A DNA stretch of 33,170 bases from an uncultured Lachnospiraceae bacterium (GTDB lineage: Bacteria; Bacillota; Clostridia; Lachnospirales; Lachnospiraceae), in the NCBI GenBank assembly GCA_947175435.1, contig CAMWMS010000012.1, positions 1-33,170 of the forward strand, given 5' to 3'. Every line of letters starts with the position of its first letter. Position 1 is the first letter of the stretch. The notes under the pieces were generated by a model. That model saw nothing but the letters and a program-made list of their open reading frames with translations, searched no databases and was not told where the DNA came from. A program made the translations under genes and the position numbers. This document shows positions 15,679 to 23,110 of the stretch, one piece after another.

Positions 15679-16395
15679 TCATAAACCATTACCGATTGCA
15701 AGAGTCACGAAATAAATGCGCTTAACTCCTGCCTTGCGCAGCTCATAACTCATTGTATCTATGGTACTGCCTGTCGTGTAGATATCATCGATAATAATAA
15801 TCGTACTTAATTTTACATCATTATGACAGATTTTGAAAGCCCTTTTCAAATTATTTTGTCTGTTATAAACAGATAATTCTTTCATAGGCACCGTTTTGCG
15901 CACTCTTTTAATCAGATTTGTCTCTACCGGAATGCCCAGCCGCTTTCCCAACTCCTTAGCCAGCACCTCCGCCTGATTATATCCTCTCACTCTACGCTTG
16001 GATGTATGAATCGGCACCGGAACCAGCGCGTCCGGTCTGCAGCGTCTAATCCAATTTCCCAGTGACTGTTCCATACAGGCAGCATAATATGCCGCATATT
16101 CCTGTCTCCCTTTATATTTGAACCGATAAATGGAATCTGATATACTGCGGTACGAACAGAGCGCGCGTCCTCTATCGAACAGGTGCCTGTGCCTCAAGCA
16201 ATCATGGCAATACTCTGCTTCCTCTTCTTCGAGTTTCTTGCCGCATTTCATGCAGTACGGTTCTTTAACATATTCAAATGCTTCCTTACATGTCTCGCAG
16301 ACGAGACTTCCGAATGGGCTGACTGCCCGGTCACAGACGGGACATCTGCGCGGATAGATTAAATCCGTCAGTATCCCAAGAAATGTATTGTTCAT
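15679..16395 (-). CDS. comFC: ComF family protein (ComFC), phosphoribosyltransferase-like
   Basis: The 238-residue protein has an N-terminal four-cysteine zinc finger region (CPVC, CETC, CMKCG, CHDC) and a C-terminal phosphoribosyltransferase fold with the PRPP-loop IIIIDDIYTTGST at about 199-211. ComFC-type proteins are needed for DNA uptake during natural transformation and interact with ComFA. The helicase ComFA is not adjacent; the upstream gene is recD2. AAAGGAAC precedes the start. The call is secure for the family, but competence in this organism is not shown. Confidence 0.92.
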   Translation of the reverse strand: MNNTFLGILTDLIYPRRCPVCDRAVSPFGSLVCETCKEAFEYVKEPYCMKCGKKLEEEEAEYCHDCLRHRHLFDRGRALCSYRSISDSIYRFKYKGRQEYAAYYAACMEQSLGNWIRRCRPDALVPVPIHTSKRRVRGYNQAEVLAKELGKRLGIPVETNLIKRVRKTVPMKELSVYNRQNNLKRAFKICHNDVKLSTIIIIDDIYTTGSTIDTMSYELRKAGVKRIYFVTLAIGNGL

Positions 16396-16432
16396 ATAGT
16401 TGTTCCTTTGTATGTCCTTATTTTACTGCCTT

Positions 16433-18679
16433 TTACGACAGCGGAATCAGTTCTCTGATCCGCTCCGCCAGCCCGGTATAGCGACGGTTCTGATAATTGT
16501 TTTCCACCATTTCCTGCAGCGTCTTCCTGCTTCCCAGAATGGTCACACATCTTTTCGCTCTGGTCACGCCCGTATAGAGCAGATTCCTGTTAAAAAGCAT
16601 CCTCGGTCCCGACAGGAGCGGCATGATCACCGCCGGATACTCGCTTCCCTGAGACTTGTGAATCGTTACCGCATAAGCAAGCTCGATCTCATCCAACTGC
16701 CCGTAGGCATAAGTGACGCGTCTGTGCTCATCGAATTCCACCACTATCTCCTGCGCATACTCATTGATCTGCCGGATCGTCCCGATATCACCGTTAAATA
16801 TCCCGCTCCCCTTGTCAATGGGAATCCCGTATTTGCTTACCACTTCCCATTCCAGCTGATAGTTGTTCTTAATCTGCATGACCTTATCCTGCTCTCGAAA
16901 CAGGATATCCCCCGCCGCATACTCCTTCTTGTCGTCGGAGGGCGGATTGAGATATTTCTGCAGGATGCCGTTGAGAGTCTCCACTCCCAGCGCACCTTTA
17001 CGCATCGGTGTCAAAACTTGGATATCGTACGGCTGTGCTTCAACGTAAGGCGGAAGTTTCTCTGTAATCAACTGTATCATATGCTTATAGATTACATTTA
17101 TGTCATTTCTTTCCAAAAAAAAGAAATCGCGGCTCTTATTATCCAGCGCAAGCTCCTCGCCGGCATGAATGCGGTGAGCATTCCACACAATATCACTCTC
17201 GCCCTTCTGCCGGAAAATTTTTTCCAGAATCACCATGGGAATCCGCCCGCTGCTCATGATATCCTGCAGCACCTGCCCCGCTCCCACCGAGGGAAGCTGG
17301 TTGACATCTCCCACCATGATCAGTCTGGTTCCTACCGTAACTGCCTTAAGAAGCGATTGAAAGAGGAAGATATCTACCATAGACATCTCGTCCACAATGA
17401 TCACATCCGCTTCCAGAGGATTCTCCTCATTGCGCTCAAAGCGTGCCGTTTTCGCTTCCTCGGACACCACACCGTTAAGTTCCAGCATCCGATGTATTGT
17501 ACGGGATTCATAGCCTGTCGCCTCCGTCATACGCTTCGCAGCTCTTCCGGTGGGCGCCGCAAGATAAATATCCATGCCCTCCGCCATAAAGTAACGTATC
17601 ATCACATTGATCGTAGTAGTCTTACCTGTTCCGGGACCTCCCGACAGGATAAAAAGACCGTTTTTTACACTTTCCAGCACAGCCCGCTTCTGTAGTACGT
17701 CCAACCCGATACCGAGTTCCTCCTCTATCCTGTCGATTTTCGTTCTGATCGCATTCTCTTCCGCGGGCAGGATCTCATTGTCTATAGAAATATTCAAGTC
17801 GTGCAGCATCTTGGCACAGCTTAACTCCGCATAATAATAGGTCGATCCAAAGATTTTACACTCTTCTTCTCCTTCTGCGGGTCTCTTCACGACAATTTTC
17901 TTGTCCATCGCCAGATTGCCGATCTGCGGTTCCATAATAGCTCCGTCCAGTCCCAGCAGTTCACCTGCCTTGCGCAGCAGAACACTCTGCGGCAGATAAC
18001 AGTGTCCCTCTCCTCCTGCCAGCATAAGCGTATAGAGCAGTCCGCTCCTGATCCGATAATCCGAGTCCGTGTGAATACCGATCTTCGCCGCAATCTCATC
18101 CGCGATCCGAAAACCAATACCGTGAATATCTTCCGCAAGCCGATAAGGATTTTCCTTTAAAATGCCGTATAACTGCGCACCATAGGACTCGTAGATGCGG
18201 ATTGCCAGTGTGTTGGATATTCCGTATTTCTGCAGAAACGTCATCGCCTCTCTAGCGTCCCGCTTCTCATATACCGTGACGGCGATCTCCCGCGCCTTAC
18301 GCTCACTGATTCCCTTGACTTCAGCCAGCCGTTCCGGCTCCTCCTCGATAATACGGTAAGTGTCTGCGCCAAACTGCTTCACGATCCTTGCCGCCAGCGC
18401 CTCTCCCACGCCCTTGACAGCGCCGGAGCCCAGATATCTCTCTATGCTCACCACATCCTCCGGCGGAACGATCTCATACCGTTCTATCTTAAACTGTTCG
18501 CCGTAAATCGGATGGGTTGTACAGCTCCCTTCTGCCTCAATCGTCTCTCCCTGATCCATTGTCTTAAAAAATCCGACGCACGTAACCTCTTCCCCGTCAG
18601 CGACCAGATTTAATACCGTATAGCCGTTATCCGGATTGCGATATATAATATGTTCTATAAACCCTTTGATTTTCTCCAT
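16433..18679 (-). CDS. recD2: ATP-dependent RecD2 (RecD-like) DNA helicase
   Basis: RecD2 is a 5'-3' superfamily 1B helicase acting in replication fork and repair processes in bacteria lacking RecBC. The 748-residue protein has an OB-like N-terminus, tandem helix-hairpin-helix motifs (GAVKGVGEALAARI at about 86-99, VKGISERKAREI at 121-132, IHGIGFRIADEI at 185-196), and Walker A GGPGTGKTTT at 347-356. Walker B with DEMSMVD follows, and the C-terminal UvrD-like region contains TIHKSQGSEYPAV and YTGVTRAK. The frame is open to 18754, but family alignment and length favour MEKIKGF at 18679. The ribosome binding site is weak. It lies between flagellar rod genes and comFC. Confidence 0.95.
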   Translation of the reverse strand: MEKIKGFIEHIIYRNPDNGYTVLNLVADGEEVTCVGFFKTMDQGETIEAEGSCTTHPIYGEQFKIERYEIVPPEDVVSIERYLGSGAVKGVGEALAARIVKQFGADTYRIIEEEPERLAEVKGISERKAREIAVTVYEKRDAREAMTFLQKYGISNTLAIRIYESYGAQLYGILKENPYRLAEDIHGIGFRIADEIAAKIGIHTDSDYRIRSGLLYTLMLAGGEGHCYLPQSVLLRKAGELLGLDGAIMEPQIGNLAMDKKIVVKRPAEGEEECKIFGSTYYYAELSCAKMLHDLNISIDNEILPAEENAIRTKIDRIEEELGIGLDVLQKRAVLESVKNGLFILSGGPGTGKTTTINVMIRYFMAEGMDIYLAAPTGRAAKRMTEATGYESRTIHRMLELNGVVSEEAKTARFERNEENPLEADVIIVDEMSMVDIFLFQSLLKAVTVGTRLIMVGDVNQLPSVGAGQVLQDIMSSGRIPMVILEKIFRQKGESDIVWNAHRIHAGEELALDNKSRDFFFLERNDINVIYKHMIQLITEKLPPYVEAQPYDIQVLTPMRKGALGVETLNGILQKYLNPPSDDKKEYAAGDILFREQDKVMQIKNNYQLEWEVVSKYGIPIDKGSGIFNGDIGTIRQINEYAQEIVVEFDEHRRVTYAYGQLDEIELAYAVTIHKSQGSEYPAVIMPLLSGPRMLFNRNLLYTGVTRAKRCVTILGSRKTLQEMVENNYQNRRYTGLAERIRELIPLS

Positions 18680-18722
18680 CTGTCCACGATACTTTCTGTC
18701 ATCGGACTGTACTACGCAACGA

Positions 18723-18747
18723 CGGGCTGCCTTGAATAAGCAGCCCG
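18723..18747 (-). terminator. GC-rich hairpin after the rod-binding gene
   Basis: CGGGCTGC and GCAGCCCG form a perfect 8-bp stem with a 9-base loop, 16 bp past the rod-binding gene stop. There is no T-run after it on the minus strand, so it is a weak terminator or an mRNA stabilising structure before recD2. Confidence 0.45.
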
Positions 18748-18763
18748 CCCTCATTCATATTTT

Positions 18764-19123
18764 CTATATACCGTAATTGCGCTTCGCCTGTTCGTACAAC
18801 ATATGCGCTAAGGAATTAGACTTCTCGGTAGCTGTCTGCTCGGCAATCTGCTGAATGGCCTGATCCTTAAAGCAGTCTACCATGTTAGCCCCATAGCCCT
18901 CTTCTTCATCGTCATCACTGAAGAACTTGGTAGTCTTTTCCATCTCTTTATAAACCTGCTCCCAGAGATAAGCCTCAAACTGTTTACAGGCATCCAAGAG
19001 CGCATCATCGTCTTCGCCCTGCGCCTTCGCAGTATTCTCCAGATGACTCTGCAGATTCTCCGTCGCTATTCTGTTGGTGTCCGTCATATAATCCGTATAT
19101 TTTCCTAATCCTGTTAAATCCAT
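18764..19123 (-). CDS. Rod-binding protein, FlgJ N-terminal domain type
   Basis: The 119-residue protein resembles the rod-binding half of FlgJ: ALLDACKQFEAYLWEQVYKEM (in part), an acidic loop with DDDEEEGYGANMV, then a helix around DQAIQQIAEQTA. No muramidase domain is present, as in many Firmicutes where rod assembly and wall cleavage are separate proteins. Start at the second in-frame ATG (19123) is preferred for AAGGG spacing; 19132 is possible. It follows flgG by 21 bp, as the last gene of the mbl-flhO-flgG set. Confidence 0.82.
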   Translation of the reverse strand: MDLTGLGKYTDYMTDTNRIATENLQSHLENTAKAQGEDDDALLDACKQFEAYLWEQVYKEMEKTTKFFSDDDEEEGYGANMVDCFKDQAIQQIAEQTATEKSNSLAHMLYEQAKRNYGI

Positions 19124-19144
19124 GTCCCTCATCCCTTCACACTA

Positions 19145-19963
19145 TTAACGTTTCAGATTATTCGCTGTCTCCATCATGGAATCAGAAGTCGTGATTGCTT
19201 TGGAGTTCATCTCATATGCGCGCTGTGTGATGATCATGTTTACCATCTCATTAGCTACCTGCACATTAGAGCCTTCCAGATATCCCTGTACGATACGACT
19301 CTTTGCTACGTTAGGATTCGTATCTTCATTGATCGCAGGACCGCTGGCCTCCGTCACCGCAAACAACGTATCACCAACCCTGTTCAATCCGCCCGGATTG
19401 CTGAACTGGAACGTACCGATCGTTCTGCCGATCGGCTGCGGATTATTCTGCTCATCGGGATAGCAGATCTGTCCATCCTCTGTCATAGAAAGTTTACTTG
19501 CAATATAGGTTCTCGGCAGCTCAATTGCACGTCCCGTAGAATCTAATACCGGAAGACCGTCTGCATTCGTCAGCATCATACCCTGATTCGCACCCAATGC
19601 CCATGTAAAATCACCGTTTCTGGTATAATAGGTAACGCCGTCTTCCCCGCGCAACGCGAAGAATCCATGACCCTCAATCGCAAAAGCAGTGTCGCTGTCC
19701 GAATCCAACAGGCTGCCCTGTGTGAACAGAGAGTTGATGGACGATGTGCGTACACCCAGTCCGATCTGGGAAGATGTCGGCTTCGGATCTCCGTTCGCGG
19801 TTGTAGTTACCGCCTGCAGATTCTGATACAGGAGCGATTTAAACTGTGCTACCTGCGCCTTATAACCCACTGAGTTTACGTTTGCCAGATTATTGGCGAT
19901 CGTATCCAGATTCGTCTGTTGTGCATTCATTCCGGTCGCTGCCGACCATAAACTTCTAACCAT
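19145..19963 (-). CDS. flgG: Flagellar distal rod protein FlgG (FlhP type)
   Basis: The 272-residue protein is a rod component secreted by the flagellar type III system and assembled between basal body and hook. The N-terminal signature (ATGMNAQQTNLDTIANNLAN, starting near residue 9) and the C-terminal GYLEGSNVQVANEMV with TQRAYEMNSKAI are both clear. Length is close to the usual 260-265. AGGAGG lies just upstream. It follows the FlhO-type gene by 49 bp, matching Bacillus flhO-flhP; the name FlhP would be equally apt. Confidence 0.95.
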   Translation of the reverse strand: MVRSLWSAATGMNAQQTNLDTIANNLANVNSVGYKAQVAQFKSLLYQNLQAVTTTANGDPKPTSSQIGLGVRTSSINSLFTQGSLLDSDSDTAFAIEGHGFFALRGEDGVTYYTRNGDFTWALGANQGMMLTNADGLPVLDSTGRAIELPRTYIASKLSMTEDGQICYPDEQNNPQPIGRTIGTFQFSNPGGLNRVGDTLFAVTEASGPAINEDTNPNVAKSRIVQGYLEGSNVQVANEMVNMIITQRAYEMNSKAITTSDSMMETANNLKR

Positions 19964-20012
19964 ATTTGCGCCTCCTATGTTTTGCTCTGTCTTAATATAT
20001 CCGTCTTAAGCT

Positions 20013-21059
20013 TTATCTGACTCTGCCTAGTTGACTGACTGCGGTATCAAGTGTTTCGTCGTATGTAGTAATTACCTTCTGATTACTGTCGTACTGTCTC
20101 TGTATCGCAATCATATTAACCATCTCTGTTACGACAGAGATATTCGCGGTCTCCAAGTACCCGGCCCTGATCTGTGCCGTAGATTCCTGTTCGAGTCTCC
20201 GCTTCGCCGCATCGTCTTCGCCGCGTGCCGCCTCTAAGGCCTGTTCAGCCTCTGCCTCTCTGTTCTGTGCTGCCTGCAGTACCGCTTCTTTCTCATCTAT
20301 ATCCGCCGCATTCTGCGCTCTGGCCCGGTCTAAAGCCCTCTGCGCCATCATGGTATAAGACCTGGCCCTATTATATACAGCCTCTGCATTCTTCACCTCG
20401 TCGCTGTCCACGATCTGGAAGAAATTCTCCCCGAAATGCTCCAGCATATCGTAATCTTCAAAGTCTACCACACCAATCTTGGCTACCCGCTCACCGCTCT
20501 GGAAGATTTCACCGTATACATTGGTGCCAATCTCCGTATCATTCGGATCCAGTCTGATCCGGCGTCTGTCCTCATCCAGAACAAAATCTCCGTCCTGCGT
20601 CACAAGAAATCCCTGTGCATTCATGGTAAAGTTACCGTCCCGCGTATACTTTACCGAAGTAACATCCGCCTTGTTCGTGTATTCAATAAGAAAGAACCCT
20701 CTGTCCGTCAGCGCAAAGTCAAATGTATTACCCGTTACCTTCATCGGGCCTTCCGAATAATCCGTATAATTTTCTCCGACCTTGACACCCAGATTTACGC
20801 CGGTTCTCTCCACCCATCTGTTCGGATTATCCACCAGTTCCTCATCCAGACGTTTGCCAATTCCGAGTCCCTTGGGCAGATTCCCCGCCTCGGATAAATC
20901 CTTGATCTTATAAGCAAGCATGGTATCAAATGCCTGACTTGTGGCTCCCTCTTTCTTGTAGCCGTTAGTGTCAGCATTCGCCAGATTGTTGGTCAAAACA
21001 TCCATTCTGTGCTGCTCATTAATCATCCCCGTATACGCTGTATACAATCCTTTAAGCAT
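20013..21059 (-). CDS. flhO: Flagellar rod protein FlhO/FlgF type with coiled-coil insertion
   Basis: The 348-residue protein belongs to the FlgF/FlgG rod family and would be exported by the flagellar secretion system. The N-terminus (LYTAYTGMINEQHRMDVLTN, near residue 5) and the C-terminal block (GYLETANISVVTEMVNMI at about 300-317) are canonical. Between FFQI and that block lies an extra 70 or so residues (about 221-293), Ala/Glu/Arg-rich and predicted helical. Bacillus FlhO is about 270 residues, so the extra length is accounted for by this insert. The start at 21059 is set by GCAGGAT and the family start. It lies 16 bp after mbl, as in Bacillus mbl-flhO-flhP. Confidence 0.93.
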   Translation of the reverse strand: MLKGLYTAYTGMINEQHRMDVLTNNLANADTNGYKKEGATSQAFDTMLAYKIKDLSEAGNLPKGLGIGKRLDEELVDNPNRWVERTGVNLGVKVGENYTDYSEGPMKVTGNTFDFALTDRGFFLIEYTNKADVTSVKYTRDGNFTMNAQGFLVTQDGDFVLDEDRRRIRLDPNDTEIGTNVYGEIFQSGERVAKIGVVDFEDYDMLEHFGENFFQIVDSDEVKNAEAVYNRARSYTMMAQRALDRARAQNAADIDEKEAVLQAAQNREAEAEQALEAARGEDDAAKRRLEQESTAQIRAGYLETANISVVTEMVNMIAIQRQYDSNQKVITTYDETLDTAVSQLGRVR

Positions 21060-21075
21060 AAATATCCTGCCTCTC

Positions 21076-22068
21076 TTACTCCTCGCGGTATCCTGCAAGG
21101 AATTCTACATATTTGCCTGTACCGACAGCAACTGCCGTCATCGGATCTTCCGCCGTCATCGTATTAATGCCTGTCTTCGCCGCGATCAAATCTTCCAATC
21201 CCCGCAACAGACTGCCGCCGCCGGTAAGTACGATTCCTCTGTCTGCAATATCGGCTGCCAATTCCGGAGGTGTTTTCTCCAGTACGCTGTGAATCGTCTC
21301 CACGATCTGCACGGTCGTCTCATGCAATGCCTCCTCGGTCTCCTCCGAAGACACCTTAACAGTGCGCGGCAGACCGGTTACCAGATTACGCCCTCTGACA
21401 TCCATATAATCAACTTCCGGTCGCTTGAACGCCGAACCGATCTTAATCTTTAAGTCTTCCGCCGTCCGCTCACCGATCAACAGATTATGTTTCTTACGCA
21501 TATAACGCACGATCGCCTCGTCAAAATCATCCCCGGCGATCTTGATAGACGCACTGACCACCGTGCCGCCTAATGAAATAACGGCAATATCCGATGTTCC
21601 GCCGCCGATATCCACGATCATGTTACCGCACGGCTTAGAGATATCTATTCCGGCGCCAATCGCTGCCGCAATAGGCTCCTCGATAATGGACACTTCTCTG
21701 GCTCCCGCCTGATAAGTCGCGTCTTCAACCGCTTTCTTCTCTACTTCCGTAACACCGCTGGGCACGCATACGGCTATACGGGGTTTCCGGAACGTTTTCT
21801 TACCCAGAGCTTTCTGGATAAAATATTTCATCATCTTCTCCGTCACCTGATAGTCAGAGATTACGCCCTGACGCAGCGGCCTTACTGCAACAATGTTACC
21901 CGGCGTCCTTCCGAGCATCAGTCTGGCATCTTCACCGATGGCTTTGATTTTGTTTGTGTCTCTATCGAAAGCTACAACAGAGGGCTCTTTTAATACAACG
22001 CCTTTTCCTCTGATGTATACCAATATGCTGGCTGTTCCCAAATCTATCCCGATATCTGTGTACTGCAT
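21076..22068 (-). CDS. mbl: MreB-family actin homologue Mbl
   Basis: The 330-residue actin-like protein forms membrane-associated filaments that guide cell wall elongation. The phosphate-1 motif DIGIDLGTASILVYIRGKG starts at residue 5, the phosphate-2 motif MIVDIGGGTSDIAVISLGG is at about 149-167, and the adenosine motif VLTGGGSLLRGL is at about 281-292. The name Mbl over MreB is based on position: mbl-flhO-flhP is the Bacillus order, and mreC/mreD are absent. AAAGGGAA precedes the start. A promoter lies 150 bp upstream. Confidence 0.93.
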   Translation of the reverse strand: MQYTDIGIDLGTASILVYIRGKGVVLKEPSVVAFDRDTNKIKAIGEDARLMLGRTPGNIVAVRPLRQGVISDYQVTEKMMKYFIQKALGKKTFRKPRIAVCVPSGVTEVEKKAVEDATYQAGAREVSIIEEPIAAAIGAGIDISKPCGNMIVDIGGGTSDIAVISLGGTVVSASIKIAGDDFDEAIVRYMRKKHNLLIGERTAEDLKIKIGSAFKRPEVDYMDVRGRNLVTGLPRTVKVSSEETEEALHETTVQIVETIHSVLEKTPPELAADIADRGIVLTGGGSLLRGLEDLIAAKTGINTMTAEDPMTAVAVGTGKYVEFLAGYREE

Positions 22069-22215
22069 TTCCCTTTGATCCCCTTTCCCGTGGTCTCTCT
22101 ATAATAATTTCCAATTGCCGTCAAACTAAACATCAATACGGTTCTGCGCCCAAAATCCTCGATTTTTCGAATATTCTTCCGTATATTTCAGAAAAAAGCG
22201 CAATATGCTGGATAT

Positions 22216-22243
22216 ATTATAACCTAAAGAAATGGTTTTTCAA
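22216..22243 (-). promoter_or_regulatory. Promoter of mbl and the flagellar rod genes
   Basis: Minus-strand TTGAAA (22238-22243) and TATAAT (22216-22221) are 16 bp apart. The leader to mbl would be about 140 nt. A second, weaker pair (TTGACG at 22119-22124, TATAGA at 22098-22103, 15 bp spacing) lies closer to the gene. I see no clear sigma-28 flagellar promoter. Confidence 0.55.
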
Positions 22244-22280
22244 AGGCTTTTATGATTTTTTTTGAAAAAAATGAAAAACA

Positions 22281-22315
22281 CCAAAAGCAGAACGGTTCCT
22301 TCCGTTCTGTTTTTG
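22281..22315 (-). terminator. Terminator of the acidic coiled-coil gene
   Basis: CCAAAAGCAGAACGG and CCGTTCTGTTTTTGG pair over 15 positions with one mismatch around a 5-base loop. On the minus strand it is followed by TGTTTTTCATTTTTTTC. It isolates the mbl promoter from upstream transcription. Confidence 0.85.
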
Positions 22316-22337
22316 GCATCCGTGCCTTACTGTATTG

Positions 22338-22952
22338 TTATCGGATCGTTTTCTGTTTTTCTAAACCCTTATCCGAAGGAAAAATCTTCCTATCTTCCAC
22401 GCCGTCTATTACTTCAACTTCACCGACATTTTCTTCCTGCACGGTCTCCTGCAAATCTTCCGCAACCGTGAGTTTTTCTTCTACCGTAAGTTCTTCATCG
22501 ATGGTATCCTGCAGCTCCTCCTGAATTTCAGCGACTTCATCCATCACCTCATCCAATATGCCTTCCTCGACTCCCATAGACTCTTCGACGATATCTTCCA
22601 GTCTCTCCTCAGCTGTCTTGGGCGCCATCTTCTCTACCGCTTTGGCAATCTTCTCACCCAGCTCACGAGATTCATCCATGACATGCATCATCTGTTCATT
22701 ATTATAAGCCGCCTTTGCCGCAGCGATCTGATCATTATAAGAGCGAAACATATCGAGTTTCTTAGCTATTTCCTCGACAGTTTCGCATTTCAGATTTTTC
22801 AGATTGTCCTTCTGTTTCTCGAAAACAGCTATCTGATTATCGCGTTCTTCCTGTCGCTGTATTTTCTGCTGCGTACTCTTCAGCCCACGGCCCCCTGCCT
22901 GCTGCATACCACCGAAGATAGAATTATTAAGTTTCTGTATATTAATATTCAT
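22338..22952 (-). CDS. Acidic coiled-coil protein of unknown function
   Basis: The 204-residue product starts MNINIQKLNNSIFGGM and is followed by helical, charged sequence with no recognised domain. Residues about 30-110 are mixed-charge coiled coil (RQEERDNQIAVFEKQKDNL). About 114-190 are strongly acidic with repeated Glu/Asp/Val patterns (VEEGILDEVMDEVAEIQEEL), and the last 14 are basic. There is no signal peptide or membrane helix and a single cysteine. GGAGG precedes the chosen ATG, which is preferred over the open frame to 23042. It stands between uvrA and mbl with its own terminator. Length and composition suggest a structural or scaffolding role, which is inference only. Confidence 0.75.
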   Translation of the reverse strand: MNINIQKLNNSIFGGMQQAGGRGLKSTQQKIQRQEERDNQIAVFEKQKDNLKNLKCETVEEIAKKLDMFRSYNDQIAAAKAAYNNEQMMHVMDESRELGEKIAKAVEKMAPKTAEERLEDIVEESMGVEEGILDEVMDEVAEIQEELQDTIDEELTVEEKLTVAEDLQETVQEENVGEVEVIDGVEDRKIFPSDKGLEKQKTIR

Positions 22953-23088
22953 GCCCTGCCTCCCACTGTGTTCAACCTGTTGCCTGCCCACACTAAATAT
23001 ATCGTCAGGCAGGTGCTTCGCATGAAGGCGGGCACGAGTCAATTCATACCAATTTTATATCTTTTCGTGGCATATAGCGCCTATGAAG

Positions 23089-23109
23089 GCAGAACACTGC
23101 AATGTCTGC
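23089..23109 (-). other. Small hairpin directly after uvrA
   Basis: Minus-strand GCAGACA pairs with TGTTCTGC with one bulged base, right after the uvrA stop. No T-run follows, so it is at best a weak terminator. The remaining 22953-23088 shows no gene and no strong promoter. Confidence 0.3.
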
Positions 23110-23110
23110 T

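Noticed and set aside
16400-17695. Long plus-strand open frame of 431 codons
   Set aside because: It is antisense to recD2, which has full-length motif support; the product is His/Arg/Leu-rich low-complexity with no family resemblance.
18680-18754. N-terminal extension of recD2 by 25 residues
   Set aside because: It would translate through the GC-rich hairpin at 18723-18747 and does not resemble the family start, which begins at MEKIKGF.
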